Notes: generated from the sequence alone by a model not told the origin. A stretch of 23,367 bases of DNA from DAOUMF01 sp034411955 (GCA_034411955.1 DAOUMF010000168.1:1-23367); one strand, 5' to 3'. Positions 1-7,958 are shown, numbered from the stretch's first letter. A program made the numbers and translations.

Positions 1-2
1 TC

Positions 3-1172
3 CCCAACCAGGGCAACGCCACCGCCTTCGTCTGCCACGACCGCATCCTCCTGGTCGACACCACCCCCGCCTGGTTCTCCCGCGGCCCCATCGACGACCT
101 GCGCTCCAATCACTCCCAGGCACCCATCGAGACGATCGTCTACACTCACGGCCACATCGACCACACCACCGGCGCCGAGAACTGGCTTGCCGACGCCGCC
201 GCCCGCGGTTACCCCCGCCCCCGCATCGTCGCCCACCAGGACCTCCCCCGCCGCTTCGACCGCTACCGCCTCCTTGGCGAGCAGAACAACTTCATCAACC
301 AGGTCCAGTTCAACCTCCCGCCCCAGTTCTCCAGGCCCTTCACCACCGCGCCCTGGACCTATCCTGACGAGGTGTACAACCAGGGGCTCACCACCACCGT
401 CGACGGCGAGCGCTTCGAGCTCCACCACGCCCGCGGTGAGACGGACGACGAGACGTGGGTCTGGTGCCCCGCCCGCCGTGTCCTCTGCTCCGGCGACACC
501 TTCGTCTGGTCATCCCCCAACGCCGGCAACCCCTACAAGGTCCAGCGCTACGCCCTCGACTGGGCCCAGGCCCTCGAGGCGATGGCCGCCCTCCGCCCCC
601 TCCACCTCCTCCCCGGCCACGGCCCCGCCCTCGCCGGCGAGGAGCGCATCCAGGACGCCCTCACCTCCACCGCCGCCTTCCTCCGCTCCGTCCACGACCA
701 GGTCGTCGCCAGGATGAACGAGGGCAAGTGGCTGGAGGACATCCTCCGTGAGATCGAGTACCCGCCCACCGATAAGCCCTGGCTCCGGCCCATCTACGAC
801 CACCCGGAGTTCGTCGCCCGCAACGTCTATCGACTCTACGGCGGCTGGTACGACGGCGACCCCGCCGACATCCTCCCCGCCCACTCGCACGACATCGCCC
901 GCGAGCTCGTGGGTGTCTGCGGCGCCGAGCCCCTCCTCGCCCGTGCCCGCGCCCTCCGCGACGCCGGCGACCCCGACGGGCGTGGCCTCCAGATGGCCTG
1001 CCACATCGCCGACTTCGTACGCAAGGGCGACCCCGACAACCGCGAGGCCTGGCTCCTCTGGCGCGACCTGTTCCAGGCCCGCATAGCCCAGGAGCCGTCG
1101 TTGATGGCGAGAGGGGCGTTTCATGTGGCGGTACGGGAGGCCGAAGAGAGACTGGGGGCCCTCGGGGAGTAG
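3..1172 (+). CDS. Alkylsulfatase-type metallo-beta-lactamase hydrolase (5' end missing)
   Basis: The reading frame is open from the window edge, giving 389 visible residues; the true start lies outside. The metallo-beta-lactamase metal motif THGHIDH is encoded near 147-167, followed by a later GDT aspartate and the LPGHGP histidine, all expected for a two-zinc hydrolase. The C-terminal half (YRLYGGWYDGDPADILP) matches the alkylsulfatase dimerisation domain of the SdsA1/BDS1 group. No SCP2-like third domain follows, so this is a short member. Family knowledge suggests hydrolysis of an alkyl sulfate or similar ester; the substrate cannot be read from sequence. Codons are strongly C-ending up to about 1080, after which the last 30 codons switch to ATA, TTG, AGA, GGG, TTT and GTA. 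A remnant of a similar 3' end follows at 1203. Confidence 0.85.
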   Translation, partial: PNQGNATAFVCHDRILLVDTTPAWFSRGPIDDLRSNHSQAPIETIVYTHGHIDHTTGAENWLADAAARGYPRPRIVAHQDLPRRFDRYRLLGEQNNFINQVQFNLPPQFSRPFTTAPWTYPDEVYNQGLTTTVDGERFELHHARGETDDETWVWCPARRVLCSGDTFVWSSPNAGNPYKVQRYALDWAQALEAMAALRPLHLLPGHGPALAGEERIQDALTSTAAFLRSVHDQVVARMNEGKWLEDILREIEYPPTDKPWLRPIYDHPEFVARNVYRLYGGWYDGDPADILPAHSHDIARELVGVCGAEPLLARARALRDAGDPDGRGLQMACHIADFVRKGDPDNREAWLLWRDLFQARIAQEPSLMARGAFHVAVREAEERLGALGE

Positions 1173-1202
1173 CGTGCTCCCTCATGCCTGCCCGCCTCTG
1201 GC

Positions 1203-1271
1203 GCGGCCCGCGGCGCCTTCCACTCCGCCGTCCGCGACGCCGAGGCTCGCCTCGCGGAGCTGGGCGGCTAG
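1203..1271 (+). pseudogene. Remnant of a second alkylsulfatase 3' end
   Basis: In the same frame as the upstream gene, 22 codons and a TAG encode AARGAFHSAVRDAEARLAEL plus GG. The last 22 residues of the upstream gene are MARGAFHVAVREAEERLGAL plus GE; I count 15 of 22 identical. There is no start or domain, so it is not an independent gene. The remnant uses the C-ending codons typical of the upstream gene body, while the present end of that gene does not. The likely reading is that this is the original 3' end, displaced when a related end was joined on. Confidence 0.7.
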
Positions 1272-1278
1272 ATGTAGG

Positions 1279-1296
1279 GGCGACCTTTAGGTCGCC
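1279..1296. repeat. Short palindrome, REP-like
   Basis: A perfect 7-base inverted repeat, GGCGACC-TTTA-GGTCGCC, lies directly after the gene remnant. It has no T-rich tail, so it is a poor intrinsic terminator. Similar GGGGCGACC...GGTCGCC palindromes are, from memory, common intergenic repeats in this kind of genome; only this copy is present here. Confidence 0.5.
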
Positions 1297-1424
1297 ACCC
1301 GCCCCCCCGCCCCTGCCTCGCCAAACTCATATCCGGCCACTCACTGCGGCGCCTCTGGCCTCGCCGTTGACATCCGCGATAGAATAGCACAGGCATCAGC
1401 CCGCCGCAGTATGGGGGACCCCGA

Positions 1425-3434
1425 ATGTCCGGACCCGTAATCCCTAGCCTCGCAATCCTTAAGGTCAATTGGGACGCAGGCAAGGATTACATAGAGAATT
1501 TCGTCCCCTTCATTGCTGAATGCCTCCGGACCGCTCCCCACACCGAAGTCTCACTTCCTGAGCTTCAAACTGCGGTCGCAGAGAAATTCGGTCTGAGGAT
1601 ACCGCAGGGTGCTCTGAACACCGTCCTACGCCGTGCTGCCAGACGAGGGTTTGCTGAACGCACGGAAGGGATTTACCGTCGTAACGAGGGTGCACTCGCC
1701 AACCTCGATTTATCACGGACAAGAAGCGATGTCCTGCGCAAGTACGAGGCTCTAATCCGTAAGCTCGTTGGGTTCTGCCGCAAGCGGTTCAAGGTTGAGT
1801 GGACGCCGGAAGAAGCGGACGCAGCCCTGCTTGCGAATCTGGAAACCGGGTCGTCGGCTGTTCTCGCTGCGGTGGTAGACGGTCGAGTGATTTCTCGACC
1901 CGAAGACACCGTCCCACATGCGAATTTCTTCGTCAGTTCCTTCGTCGTCGAGACCTACGAGGGCGACCCGGAAGGATTCGAGTTCTTGGAAACCGTCGTC
2001 AAAGGAAGCATGCTCGCCAGCGCGCTGCTTTTCCCTGACCTTGGCGGGATCAGCAGACGTTTCGATCGTCTGGAGGTCTACTTTGATACGACATGGGTTA
2101 TTCGCGCTTTGGGTCTCGCCGGTGCAGGTAGACAGGAGCCCTGCCGGGAACTGATAGGTCTTCTCTATGAGCAAAATGCGAGTCTCAGGATATTTGAACA
2201 CACGCTCAATGAGATTCGCAGGGTCCTCGATGCTGCGCTCCACGCCTTCCGCAGCCCGCACGACCTCAGGCGCGCTTTTGGCGAGACCATTCAGCACTTC
2301 ATCGACTCGGGCTACACAGCCAGTGATATCGAACTTGCCATCGCCCGCATAGAGCAATCCCTCCGAGCCCTTCACATACGAGTGAAGTGCAAACCTCCCC
2401 ACACCGAGGCCTTGGGTTTAGACGAGGTCAAGTTCGCGTCGGTCTTGCAGGACGAGGTGCACTATCAGCATGAAGAGGCCCTTTTCCATGACATCGACTC
2501 GTTGACGGCCATACATCGTATTCGCCAAGGCCAGCTTCAGCCCCGCATTGAATCCTCCCAGGCAATCTTCGTAACCACAAACTTACCCTTGGCGCGTGGT
2601 GCAAGACGCTTTCTTAGGGAGGAATTCGAAGGGTACCGCGACACCACCGTGCCGCTTTGCCTGCTGGATCACGCCTTCACTACAATCGTCTGGCTGAAGA
2701 AGCCCCTAAGGGCCCCCGACCTTCCCCGTAAGTGTATTATTGCTGACTGCTATGCGGCTATGAACCCGCCGGACAACCTCTGGAAACAATATCTCGAAGA
2801 GATCGATCGGCTCGAGACGCGCGGCGATATCTCCACACATGACTACAATCTGCTGCGCTTCTCATTGGCGGCTCGCCATGCTCTCATGGACACCACACTC
2901 GGGGATGTCGAGCCATTCGCCGAAGGAACAGTTGCTCAAGTGCTCGAGCGGGCGCAGGCGGCGGCAAGGGCGGACACGGAAGCAGCCCTCGCAGCAGAGC
3001 GGCAGGCGAAGCTGCGAGCGGAGCACGACGCGGAGGCTCGGTTGACTGCTGAGCGTGCTGATGCGGAGGCGGCCCTCGCCGCCGAGAAGCTAGCTACGGC
3101 ACAAGCGGAGGCTCGTTTCATCGCTCATCGCGAGGCTCAAATCGGCCGCATTCGAATTGTCAGTGCCTGCGCAGCTCGCTGGGTCGGTCTAATCACGCTA
3201 GCCCTTGGAGTCGCGCTTCTTGCCGCTGGCGTCTTCTTGACGCTTCCGGACCCCTTTCCTGATCTTGTCGGCGGCCGGTGGAACGTTCTCGTGCCAGCTC
3301 TCCTTGCCGCGTTTGGTGTGCTCTCGTTCGCAAGTCTGGCCTTCGGTGCCAACCTCCGTTCTCTTGCACGCCGGTTGGAGGGTGCCGTCGCACGGTTTCT
3401 TGAGCGCATTCTCTTCCGGTTCATGCAGCCGTAG
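1425..3434 (+). CDS. wHTH / PIN-like nuclease / coiled-coil / two-TM protein, uncharacterised
   Basis: I do not recognise a named family for this 669-residue protein. Residues about 30-90 read as a winged helix. Residues about 216-420 resemble a PIN-type nuclease: a strand ending in D221 (VYFDTTW), E263 (LNEI), D356/D358 (HDIDSLTAI) and a late strand IFVTTN with N386, in PIN order. Residues about 500-570 form an Ala/Glu-rich coiled coil with repeated AALAAE units, followed by two hydrophobic helices, about 585-607 and 620-642, and a basic tail. This suggests a membrane-anchored RNase-like effector; function is inference only. Codon use is much less C-biased than its neighbours (60-base line 2161-2220 has 25 G/C; line 4201-4260 has 43), consistent with transfer. 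It stands alone with no evident partner. Start: ATG after a weak purine run GGGGGA. Confidence 0.72.
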   Translation: MSGPVIPSLAILKVNWDAGKDYIENFVPFIAECLRTAPHTEVSLPELQTAVAEKFGLRIPQGALNTVLRRAARRGFAERTEGIYRRNEGALANLDLSRTRSDVLRKYEALIRKLVGFCRKRFKVEWTPEEADAALLANLETGSSAVLAAVVDGRVISRPEDTVPHANFFVSSFVVETYEGDPEGFEFLETVVKGSMLASALLFPDLGGISRRFDRLEVYFDTTWVIRALGLAGAGRQEPCRELIGLLYEQNASLRIFEHTLNEIRRVLDAALHAFRSPHDLRRAFGETIQHFIDSGYTASDIELAIARIEQSLRALHIRVKCKPPHTEALGLDEVKFASVLQDEVHYQHEEALFHDIDSLTAIHRIRQGQLQPRIESSQAIFVTTNLPLARGARRFLREEFEGYRDTTVPLCLLDHAFTTIVWLKKPLRAPDLPRKCIIADCYAAMNPPDNLWKQYLEEIDRLETRGDISTHDYNLLRFSLAARHALMDTTLGDVEPFAEGTVAQVLERAQAAARADTEAALAAERQAKLRAEHDAEARLTAERADAEAALAAEKLATAQAEARFIAHREAQIGRIRIVSACAARWVGLITLALGVALLAAGVFLTLPDPFPDLVGGRWNVLVPALLAAFGVLSFASLAFGANLRSLARRLEGAVARFLERILFRFMQP

Positions 3435-3523
3435 CTCCCGCCCCCCCACATGCATCCCCTTCCCGCGCGCGGACGTACACATACATAGCAGCCAGTGCAC
3501 CACCCCTTGGGAAGGAGCCACCA

Positions 3524-3808
3524 ATGGCCAGCATGTTCATCAAGCACCGCGTCGCGGACTTCGGCACCTGGAAGCCCGCCTTTGACGAGCACGAGCCCAC
3601 CCGCAGGGAGTTCGGCGCCACCGCCCACAGCCTCCACCGCGACGCCGACGACCCCAACGTCGTCGTCATCGCCTTCCGCGTCGGCAGCATCGCTCGCGCC
3701 AGGGAGTTCGTAGCCTCTGACGAGCTCCGCGCCGCCATGGAGCGCGCCGGTGTCGTGGAGGAGCCCGAGTTCTGGTTCGCGGAGGACGTCGAGGACAAGA
3801 GCTACTGA
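3524..3808 (+). CDS. Small dimeric alpha-beta barrel (ABM-like) protein
   Basis: A 94-residue protein with the pattern of a ferredoxin-like, antibiotic-biosynthesis-monooxygenase or cyclase-like fold: an opening strand MFIKHRVADF, a helix, a strand VVVIAFRV, a helix (REFVASDELRAAMERAG) and a final strand with WFAED. Such proteins form dimeric barrels and may be small oxygenases, cyclases or stress proteins; no active-site residue decides which. A good Shine-Dalgarno, AAGGAG, lies upstream of the ATG. The stop codon overlaps the -35 element of the next gene. Codon use matches the high-GC native style. Confidence 0.65.
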   Translation: MASMFIKHRVADFGTWKPAFDEHEPTRREFGATAHSLHRDADDPNVVVIAFRVGSIARAREFVASDELRAAMERAGVVEEPEFWFAEDVEDKSY

Positions 3809-3833
3809 CAACGGCCCGCGCGGGGCCTAGAAT
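3805..3833 (+). promoter_or_regulatory. Promoter of the endonuclease V gene
   Basis: CTGACA (3805-3810), a 17-base spacer, and TAGAAT (3828-3833). The -35 overlaps the stop codon of the gene before. The expected start point, 6-7 bases after the -10, falls on the GTG start codon at 3840, which implies a leaderless transcript. The -10 lies in the loop of a small palindrome, GGGGCC-TAGAAT-GGCCCC. Confidence 0.6.
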
Positions 3834-3839
3834 GGCCCC

Positions 3840-4547
3840 GTGCGACTGCGTGACCTCCACCCCTGGCGCGTCTCCCCCGCCGAGGCCATCGCCATCCAGG
3901 CCCGCCTCGCACCCCAGGTCGTCGCTGAGGGCGGGCCGCAGGACATCGGCTGCGTCGCCGGCGCCGACATCGCCCTCGGCGATGTGAATGGCCGCGGCGC
4001 CGTCGTCCTTCTCTCCTACCCCGACCTCCGCATCGTCGAGCACCACGCCGTCGACGAGCCCGTCGCCTTCCCCTACATCCCCGGCCTCCTCGCCTTCCGC
4101 GAGGTGCCCGTCCTCGCCCGCGCCTTCGAGAAGCTGGAGCGAGTGCCGGACCTCCTCCTCGTCGACGGCCAGGGCCTCGCCCACCAGCGGCGATTCGGCA
4201 TCGCCTGCCACCTCGGCCTCCTCCTCGACGTCCCGACGATAGGCGTCGCCAAGAGCCGCCTCGTCGGCCGACACGACGAGCCCCCATCGGAAGCGGGAGG
4301 CCGCGCCGAGCTCCGCGACGGCCCCGACCTCGTCGGCCTCGTCCTCCGCACGCGCGACGGCATCTCCCCCGTCTACGTCTCCGTCGGCCACCGCATCGGC
4401 CTCCAGGAGGCCGCCGAGTGGGTCCTCCGCCTCTGCCGCGGCTACCGCCTGCCGGAGCCCACGCGCCTCGCCGACCAGCTCTCCAAGGGCCGCGAGCCTC
4501 AGCCGGCGCCCCCGCAGCCCTCCGGCGAACAGCCGTCCCTCTTCTAG
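3840..4547 (+). CDS. nfi: Endonuclease V (deoxyinosine 3' endonuclease)
   Basis: Endonuclease V nicks DNA one base 3' of deoxyinosine, starting repair of deaminated adenine. The 235-residue protein carries the family residues at almost the same positions as the Thermotoga maritima enzyme: D43 (AGADIA), the wedge motif PYIPG at 78-82 with Y79, E88 (FRE), D109 in VDGQG, H115 (GLAHQRRFG) and K138 (GVAKSRL). The last 20 residues are a proline-rich tail ending in QPSLF, resembling a sliding-clamp-binding peptide, though this is only a resemblance. Start: GTG without a Shine-Dalgarno, explained by the promoter directly upstream. The next gene begins 136 bases downstream with its own promoter. Confidence 0.93.
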   Translation: MRLRDLHPWRVSPAEAIAIQARLAPQVVAEGGPQDIGCVAGADIALGDVNGRGAVVLLSYPDLRIVEHHAVDEPVAFPYIPGLLAFREVPVLARAFEKLERVPDLLLVDGQGLAHQRRFGIACHLGLLLDVPTIGVAKSRLVGRHDEPPSEAGGRAELRDGPDLVGLVLRTRDGISPVYVSVGHRIGLQEAAEWVLRLCRGYRLPEPTRLADQLSKGREPQPAPPQPSGEQPSLF

Positions 4548-4572
4548 CTCGCGTCGGGCCCCTGCCGTCTCG

Positions 4573-4601
4573 TTGACTTTTCCTGGAGGCGGTGCTACCT
4601 T
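4573..4601 (+). promoter_or_regulatory. Promoter of the AOR gene
   Basis: TTGACT (4573-4578), exactly 17 bases, then TACCTT (4596-4601). It lies in the gap after endonuclease V and predicts a leader of about 75 bases before the AOR start codon. Confidence 0.6.
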
Positions 4602-4607
4602 CGAGCC

Positions 4608-4683
4608 GACCGAAAGAGATACCGACGCTGCAGGCTTCCCCTTTGCAGGCAATGCGGCTTTCCCGCCGCGAAAGGAGTCAGAG
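4608..4683 (+). promoter_or_regulatory. Structured 5' leader of the AOR gene
   Basis: The predicted leader holds a stem CTGCA (4628-4632) / TGCAG (4644-4648), a direct repeat TGCAGGC (4629 and 4644), and a stem GCGGC (4654-4658) / GCCGC (4665-4669) immediately before the Shine-Dalgarno AAAGGAG (4671-4677). This could be a translational control element, perhaps sensing a molybdenum or tungsten cofactor. I could not match it to a known riboswitch, so it is described only as a structured leader. Confidence 0.35.
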
Positions 4684-6483
4684 ATGGAGCTGGGTGGCTA
4701 CGCAGACCACATTGCCCGCGTCGACCTTACCTCTGGCGCGGTCACCTACGAAGGCATCAACGAGGAGGACGCTCGCAAGTACATCGGCGGCCGCGGCCTC
4801 GGTGTTAAGTACGTCTTCGACAACGGTCCTACCGTCGACCCTCTGAGCCCCGACAACCTCCTGTGCTTCATGGTCGGCCCCTTGACCGGCACCGACGTCA
4901 ACATGAGCGGCCGCATGGCCATCGTCACCAAGTCGCCCCTCACCGGCACGGTGACCGACTCGCACCACGGCGGCTGGTCCGGGGCCCGCTTCCGCTGGGC
5001 AGGGTTCGACGGCGTGCTGTTCAAGGGCCGCTCGGAGAAGCCTGTCTACGCCTACGTCGAGAAGGGCAAGGTGGAGCTGCGGGACGCCTCCGACCTCTGG
5101 GGCAAGGGCGTGCACGATACCGTAAAGGCCCTTCAGGAGCGCCACGGCGACGACGTCAGCGTCGTGGCCATCGGCCAGGCGGGAGAGAAGCTCGTTCGCT
5201 ACGCCTCCTTCATCAACGAGAACGACCGCGCATCGGGCCGCGGCGGCACCGGCGCCGTCGCCGGCAGCAAGAACCTCAAGGCCGTTGTCATCAAGGCCAA
5301 GAAGGCCCTTCCCAAGCCGAAGGACAAGGACGCCTTCAAGGACGCTCACTCGGCGGCCCTCGCCGCCATCATGGACGAGACCAAGGCCACGTCGCCCCGC
5401 AAGGGCGGCCTCTCCGTCCTGGGCACCAACAGCCTCATGAACCTCGCCAACGTCTTGGGAGCCCTGCCCACGCGCAACGCCCAGGGCACCAACTTCCCCA
5501 CCGCCGGCGAGATCGCCGGAGAGAAGGTCAAGGAGACCATCCTTGTCGCCGACCCCACCTGCCACGCTTGCCCTGTGGCCTGCAAGAAGGAGGTCGAGAC
5601 CCACGGCAAGTACGCCGTCCACATGGAGAGCTTCGAGTACGAGTCCTCGTGGTCCCTGGGCGCCAACTGCGGCAACGACAACCGTGACTCCATCGCCTTC
5701 ATCATCGACCTCTGCAACGATTACGGGATGGACACTATCGAGCACGGCCATGCCCTCTCCGTGGCCATGGAGGCCAGCGAGAAGGAGCTCATCACCGACC
5801 GCATCCCTTGGGGCGACACCGACAAGATGGTCGATATCACCCACCAGGTCGGCCAGCGCCAGGGCTTGGGCGACATCCTCGCCGAGGGCCCGGCCAGGGC
5901 CGCCGAGAAGTTCGGCGACCCGAACATCGCCATGACCGTCAAGGGCCAGGGGATCGCTGCCTACGACCCTCGCGGCATGAAGGGCATGGGCATCGGCTAC
6001 GCTACAAGCAACCGCGGCGCCTGCCACCTCCGCGGCTACACCCCCGCCAGCGAGGTCATGGGCATCCCCGAGAGGACCAACCCGCTGGCCTGGGAGGGCA
6101 AGGGTAGACTGGCCAAGCTCCTCCAGGACGTCCACGCCGTCTCCGACTCTTTCGATATCTGCAAGTTCTCCGCTTTCGCGGAAGGCGTGGAGGACTACAG
6201 GGCCCAGTACGCGGCCGTCGTTGGCGTCCCCATGACGGCGGATGACTTGCTCAAGACCGGCGAGCGCATCTACAACCTGGAGCGCCACTACAACAACCTG
6301 GCTGGCTTCCGCGAGGGCTCCGACACGCTGCCCAAGCGCTTCCTGGAGGAGCCTTCTACCGGCGGTGCCTCCGCGGGCCAGGTCTGCGAGCTCGACCTCA
6401 TGCTCCGCGAGTACTACGAAGCCCGGGGCTGGGAGAACGGCGTCGTCCCCGAGAGCAAGCTCAAGGAGCTCGAAATCGTCTAG
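4684..6483 (+). CDS. Tungsten-type aldehyde:ferredoxin oxidoreductase
   Basis: This 599-residue protein is a member of the AOR family, which oxidises aldehydes to acids (or the reverse) with ferredoxin, using a tungsten bis-pterin cofactor and one [4Fe-4S] cluster. The cluster ligands are visible as C293-x2-C296-x3-C300 (TCHACPVAC) and C493 (DICKFSAF), nearly identical in spacing to the Pyrococcus furiosus enzyme (C288, C291, C295, C494). The N-terminal pterin domain has GGRGLGVKYVFD and GPLTGT. The chosen ATG follows AAAGGAG by 6 bases; longer in-frame starts would run into the promoter. The MoaD-like gene begins 9 bases after the stop, suggesting co-transcription. The aldehyde substrate is not known. 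Cytoplasmic enzyme of strictly or facultatively anaerobic metabolism. Confidence 0.93.
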   Translation: MELGGYADHIARVDLTSGAVTYEGINEEDARKYIGGRGLGVKYVFDNGPTVDPLSPDNLLCFMVGPLTGTDVNMSGRMAIVTKSPLTGTVTDSHHGGWSGARFRWAGFDGVLFKGRSEKPVYAYVEKGKVELRDASDLWGKGVHDTVKALQERHGDDVSVVAIGQAGEKLVRYASFINENDRASGRGGTGAVAGSKNLKAVVIKAKKALPKPKDKDAFKDAHSAALAAIMDETKATSPRKGGLSVLGTNSLMNLANVLGALPTRNAQGTNFPTAGEIAGEKVKETILVADPTCHACPVACKKEVETHGKYAVHMESFEYESSWSLGANCGNDNRDSIAFIIDLCNDYGMDTIEHGHALSVAMEASEKELITDRIPWGDTDKMVDITHQVGQRQGLGDILAEGPARAAEKFGDPNIAMTVKGQGIAAYDPRGMKGMGIGYATSNRGACHLRGYTPASEVMGIPERTNPLAWEGKGRLAKLLQDVHAVSDSFDICKFSAFAEGVEDYRAQYAAVVGVPMTADDLLKTGERIYNLERHYNNLAGFREGSDTLPKRFLEEPSTGGASAGQVCELDLMLREYYEARGWENGVVPESKLKELEIV

Positions 6484-6492
6484 GGGTGTCGC

Positions 6493-6798
6493 ATGGGGCT
6501 CGTACGGCTGTATGCCACGCTGCGGCCGCGGGCCGGTGGTGAGGGCGTCGTGGAAGTCCCCTGGTCGCCCGGCGACACCATCGCCGACGTGATCCGGGAG
6601 CTGCTCCGTCACAAACCGGGACTCCGGGGCCACATCCTGGACGAGGAGGGCCGCCTCCTCCCCCACGTCAACGTCTTCCTCAACGGGCGAGACATACGCC
6701 ATCTCAAAGGCCTGGAGACCCGCGTGGACGGCGAAGCGGAGCTCTTCATCTTCCCGCCTGTCGCCGGCGGGCAGACGCCCGCCCGTCTGGGCGGGTGA
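6493..6798 (+). CDS. MoaD/ThiS-family sulfur carrier
   Basis: The 101-residue beta-grasp protein begins VRLYATLRPRAG, carries the MoaD-type segment VNVFLNGRDIRHLKGLETRVDG and ends in LFIFPPVAGG plus an extension. MoaD-like proteins carry sulfur as a C-terminal thiocarboxylate for pterin dithiolene formation. Its position directly after the AOR gene fits supply of the tungsten/molybdenum cofactor to that enzyme. Oddly, the usual terminal Gly-Gly (92-93) is followed by eight residues, QTPARLGG, which themselves end in Gly-Gly. Either end could be the active one. The stop codon overlaps the region just before prfB. Confidence 0.85.
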   Translation: MGLVRLYATLRPRAGGEGVVEVPWSPGDTIADVIRELLRHKPGLRGHILDEEGRLLPHVNVFLNGRDIRHLKGLETRVDGEAELFIFPPVAGGQTPARLGG

Positions 6799-6829
6799 CG
6801 ACAGCGCCGGACGGGACCCGCGCGTGGGG

Positions 6830-6848
6830 TATAATCGAATCCGGAGGT
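6830..6848 (+). promoter_or_regulatory. -10 element and Shine-Dalgarno of prfB
   Basis: A perfect TATAAT (6830-6835) lies 24 bases before the prfB ATG; no convincing -35 sits at the right distance. GGAGGT (6843-6848) is the Shine-Dalgarno, 11 bases before the ATG at 6860. Confidence 0.5.
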
Positions 6849-6859
6849 ACGAATCACAG

Positions 6860-7958
6860 ATGCAAGAGACGAGACAGGCCCTGGAAGAGCTCCAGCAGCG
6901 CATTCAGCACGTCCTCCAACGTCTTTGACATCCCCAAGCTAGAACTAGAGGCTGAACGACTGGAGCGGCAGTCCGCACGGCCTGGCTTCTGGGACGATCC
7001 CATCGAGGCGCAGAAGGTGATGCGCCGCCTCGCCGACGCGCGGGAGCAGGTGGAGGCCTGGCGGGGTGTGGAGACCAAGGCCCGCGAGACCCTGGAGCTG
7101 CTCAACCTGGCGGAGGCGGAGAGCGACGAAGCCCTCGCCGCCGCCGTCGCCGCCGATATCGATGAGATGGCCGCCCAGCTCGACGGCATGGAGCTGGCCC
7201 TCGCCCTCTCCGGCCAGTACGACCGTCGGGACGCCATCCTCGCTATCCACGCCGGCGCCGGTGGCACCGACTCCCAGGACTGGACGGAGATGCTGCTCCG
7301 CATGTACCTGCGCTGGGCCGAGAAGCGTGGCTACAGCGACACCATCCTCGATATGACCAGGGGCGAGGAGGCCGGTGTCAAGAGCGTCATCGTGGAGGTC
7401 ACCGGCCGCAACGCCTACGGCTACCTCCGGGCCGAGCGCGGGGTACACCGACTCGTTCGCCTCTCCCCCTTCGACGCCGCCCACGCCCGCCACACCTCCT
7501 TCGCCCTCGTCGAGGTACTGCCCGAGGTCGAGAGCGCCGCCGAGGTGAACCTCGACTCCGAAGACCTCCGCATCGACGTGTTCCGTGCCTCCACCAAGGG
7601 CGGCCAGAACGTCCAGAAGAACGCCACCGCCGTCCGCATCACCCATCTCCCCACCGGCATGACCGTCTCCTGCCAGAATGAGCGCTCTCAGCGCCGCAAC
7701 AAGGAGAGCGCTCTCAAGGTCCTGGAGGCTCGCCTCCTGGAGCGCCAGTTGGTGCAGCAGGCGGAGGAGCGCGTCCGACTGAAGGGGGAGCACGTCTCCG
7801 CAGCCTGGGGCAACCAGATCCGCTCCTACGTCCTCCATCCGTACAAGATGGTGAAGGACCACCGCACGAGCTACGAGACCAGCGATGCCGAGGGCGTCCT
7901 CGACGGCGAGATCGAGCCGCTCCTTCGCGCCTACCAGAAGGCGACGTTGGGTGAATAG
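6860..7958 (+). CDS. prfB: Peptide chain release factor 2, programmed +1 frameshift
   Basis: RF2 terminates translation at UGA and UAA. The gene is in two frames: 22 codons from ATG 6860 to CTT (6923-6925), an in-frame TGA (6926-6928), then a +1 shift so that GAC at 6927 begins 343 further codons to TAG 7956. The shift site CTT-TGA-C is the classic RF2 one. The joined product is 365 residues, as in Escherichia coli. It has the RF2 stop-codon tripeptide SPF (VRLSPFDAAHARH) and GGQ at 247-249 in STKGGQNVQKN, which promotes peptidyl-tRNA hydrolysis. No Shine-Dalgarno-like stimulator is seen upstream of the slip site. The last 8 bases overlap the GTG of the next gene. An annotation starting in the second frame without the shift would be wrong at the N terminus. 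Confidence 0.96.

Noticed and set aside
510..1124. Long open frames opposite the C-rich genes, for example here and at 4678-6903
   Set aside because: They are antisense products of strongly biased codon use, with low-complexity proteins and no family features.
1367..1385. TTGACA followed by TAGAAT as a promoter of the PIN-like gene
   Set aside because: The two boxes are only 7 bases apart; no -10 sits at 16-18 bases from TTGACA. TAGAAT alone might act but cannot be supported.
4573..4683. AOR protein starting at TTG 4573-type upstream codons
   Set aside because: The extra 37 residues do not resemble AOR and overlap the promoter; ATG 4684 has a clear AAAGGAG.
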